From assembly GCF_014648635.1 (NCBI RefSeq), contig NZ_BMRM01000017.1, forward strand, positions 1 to 64,000: a stretch of DNA of 64,000 nt, read 5' to 3'. Below the pieces are notes generated by a model, which was not told where the DNA came from, ran no database searches, and saw nothing but the letters and a program-made list of their open reading frames with translations. The position numbers were made by a program, and so were the translations under genes. Shown here in pieces: positions 63,661 to 64,000 of this stretch. The DNA is from Streptomyces cinerochromogenes (GTDB lineage: Bacteria; Actinomycetota; Actinomycetes; Streptomycetales; Streptomycetaceae). Within the stretch, counting starts at the first letter, position 1, and each line of letters opens with the position of its first letter.

Positions 63661-64000
63661 GCACGCGCCTCCGCGGTCGCCGTCGTGGCTGTGAGTTCGC
63701 GGGCCCGGGCCCTGGCCCAGGTCTCCGCTTCGAGGACGTCCGACACCGTGAGTGAGGTTCCCGTGACCGGGGTGCCGTGCTCCTCCACCACCCGGGTGAC
63801 GGTCTCCATGATCCCGTTGAAGGGCAGCGCGCCGCTCAGGAAGGCCGCGACGCACTCCTCGTTGGCGGCATTGAACACCGCCGGGGCCGTGCCCGCGAGC
63901 CGCCCCACATGCCGGGCGAGGTCCACCGAGGGGAAGGCCTCGTTGTCCAGCGGGAAGAACTCCCAGGTGGAGGCCTTGCTCCAGTCGAAGGCGGGCGCGG
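63657..64000 (-). CDS. dxr: 1-deoxy-D-xylulose-5-phosphate reductoisomerase, C-terminal part
   Basis: Last about 113 aa; the 5' part is outside the window. DXR C-terminal domain: FDWSKASTWEFFPLDNEAFP, then AVFNAANEECVAAFLSGALPFNGIMETV. The frame stays open to position 64000. Second committed MEP step; upstream of rseP and ispG. The apparent ATG at 63926 is internal. Confidence 0.95.
   Translation of the reverse strand, partial: APAFDWSKASTWEFFPLDNEAFPSVDLARHVGRLAGTAPAVFNAANEECVAAFLSGALPFNGIMETVTRVVEEHGTPVTGTSLTVSDVLEAETWARARARELTATTATAEARA

Overview
The window is a stretch of high-GC actinobacterial chromosome, almost certainly Streptomyces. Reasons: third-position GC saturation, frequent GTG/TTG starts, the gene order rnj-dapA / thyX / dapB-M16 peptidase-pnp-rpsO, a type VII (ESX-type) secretion locus next to it, then espI-like / ribF / truB-rbfA-DUF503-infB-ylxR-nusA-rimP / proS / ispG-rseP-dxr. 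This order is the one I know from S. coelicolor and relatives. No tRNA, rRNA, CRISPR array, insertion sequence or prophage was seen.

Region 1 (1-11,190) is housekeeping: RNase J, DapA, ThyX, two small membrane proteins, a TPR membrane protein, DapB, an M16 zinc peptidase, PNPase and ribosomal protein S15. Two RNA-decay enzymes (RNase J, PNPase) both carry structured sequence just upstream of their genes. An orphan DUF397 gene ends the region.

Region 2 (11,269-41,870) is a 30-kb type VII secretion locus. The core channel genes are eccD (-), eccC (+), eccB (-), eccE (+), with two mycosin proteases, the esxB/esxA pair and an EspI-like P-loop ATPase. No eccA-like AAA gene is present. A minus-strand operon runs 27,015 to 17,156: small helical protein, WXG protein with a long Pro/Gly/Thr-rich tail, mycosin, esxB, esxA, a degenerate pseudokinase and two intact membrane Ser/Thr kinases with beta-propeller-type extracellular parts. 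A plus-strand block (27,487-32,267) encodes a WXG-like 172-aa protein, a 775-aa WXG-headed protein, and three exported or lipid-anchored proteins. The likely logic is a secretion machine (EccBCDE plus mycosins), its small substrates, large candidate substrates, and a signalling module linked to the substrates by co-transcription.

Region 3 (41,950-54,489) is ribF followed by a 1383-aa protein with an N-terminal trypsin-like domain that has lost its catalytic serine, a STAND-like NTPase and a helical C-terminal half; it lies between ribF and the classical minus-strand translation operon rimP-nusA-ylxR-infB-DUF503-rbfA-truB. Region 4 (54,708-64,000) holds a lipoprotein/DUF4439 pair, an APH-like protein with a degenerate active site flanked by two tandem repeat arrays (17 bp; 41/40 bp), proS, two GNAT acetyltransferases, and the MEP-pathway genes ispG and dxr with the rseP-type site-2 protease between them. 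dxr is cut by the window edge.

The best candidates for something under-described are the kinase/kinase/pseudokinase module fused transcriptionally to esxBA, the set of large WXG-headed proteins beside it, and the pseudoprotease-NTPase. All assignments come from reading the sequence and family knowledge; no database search was run.
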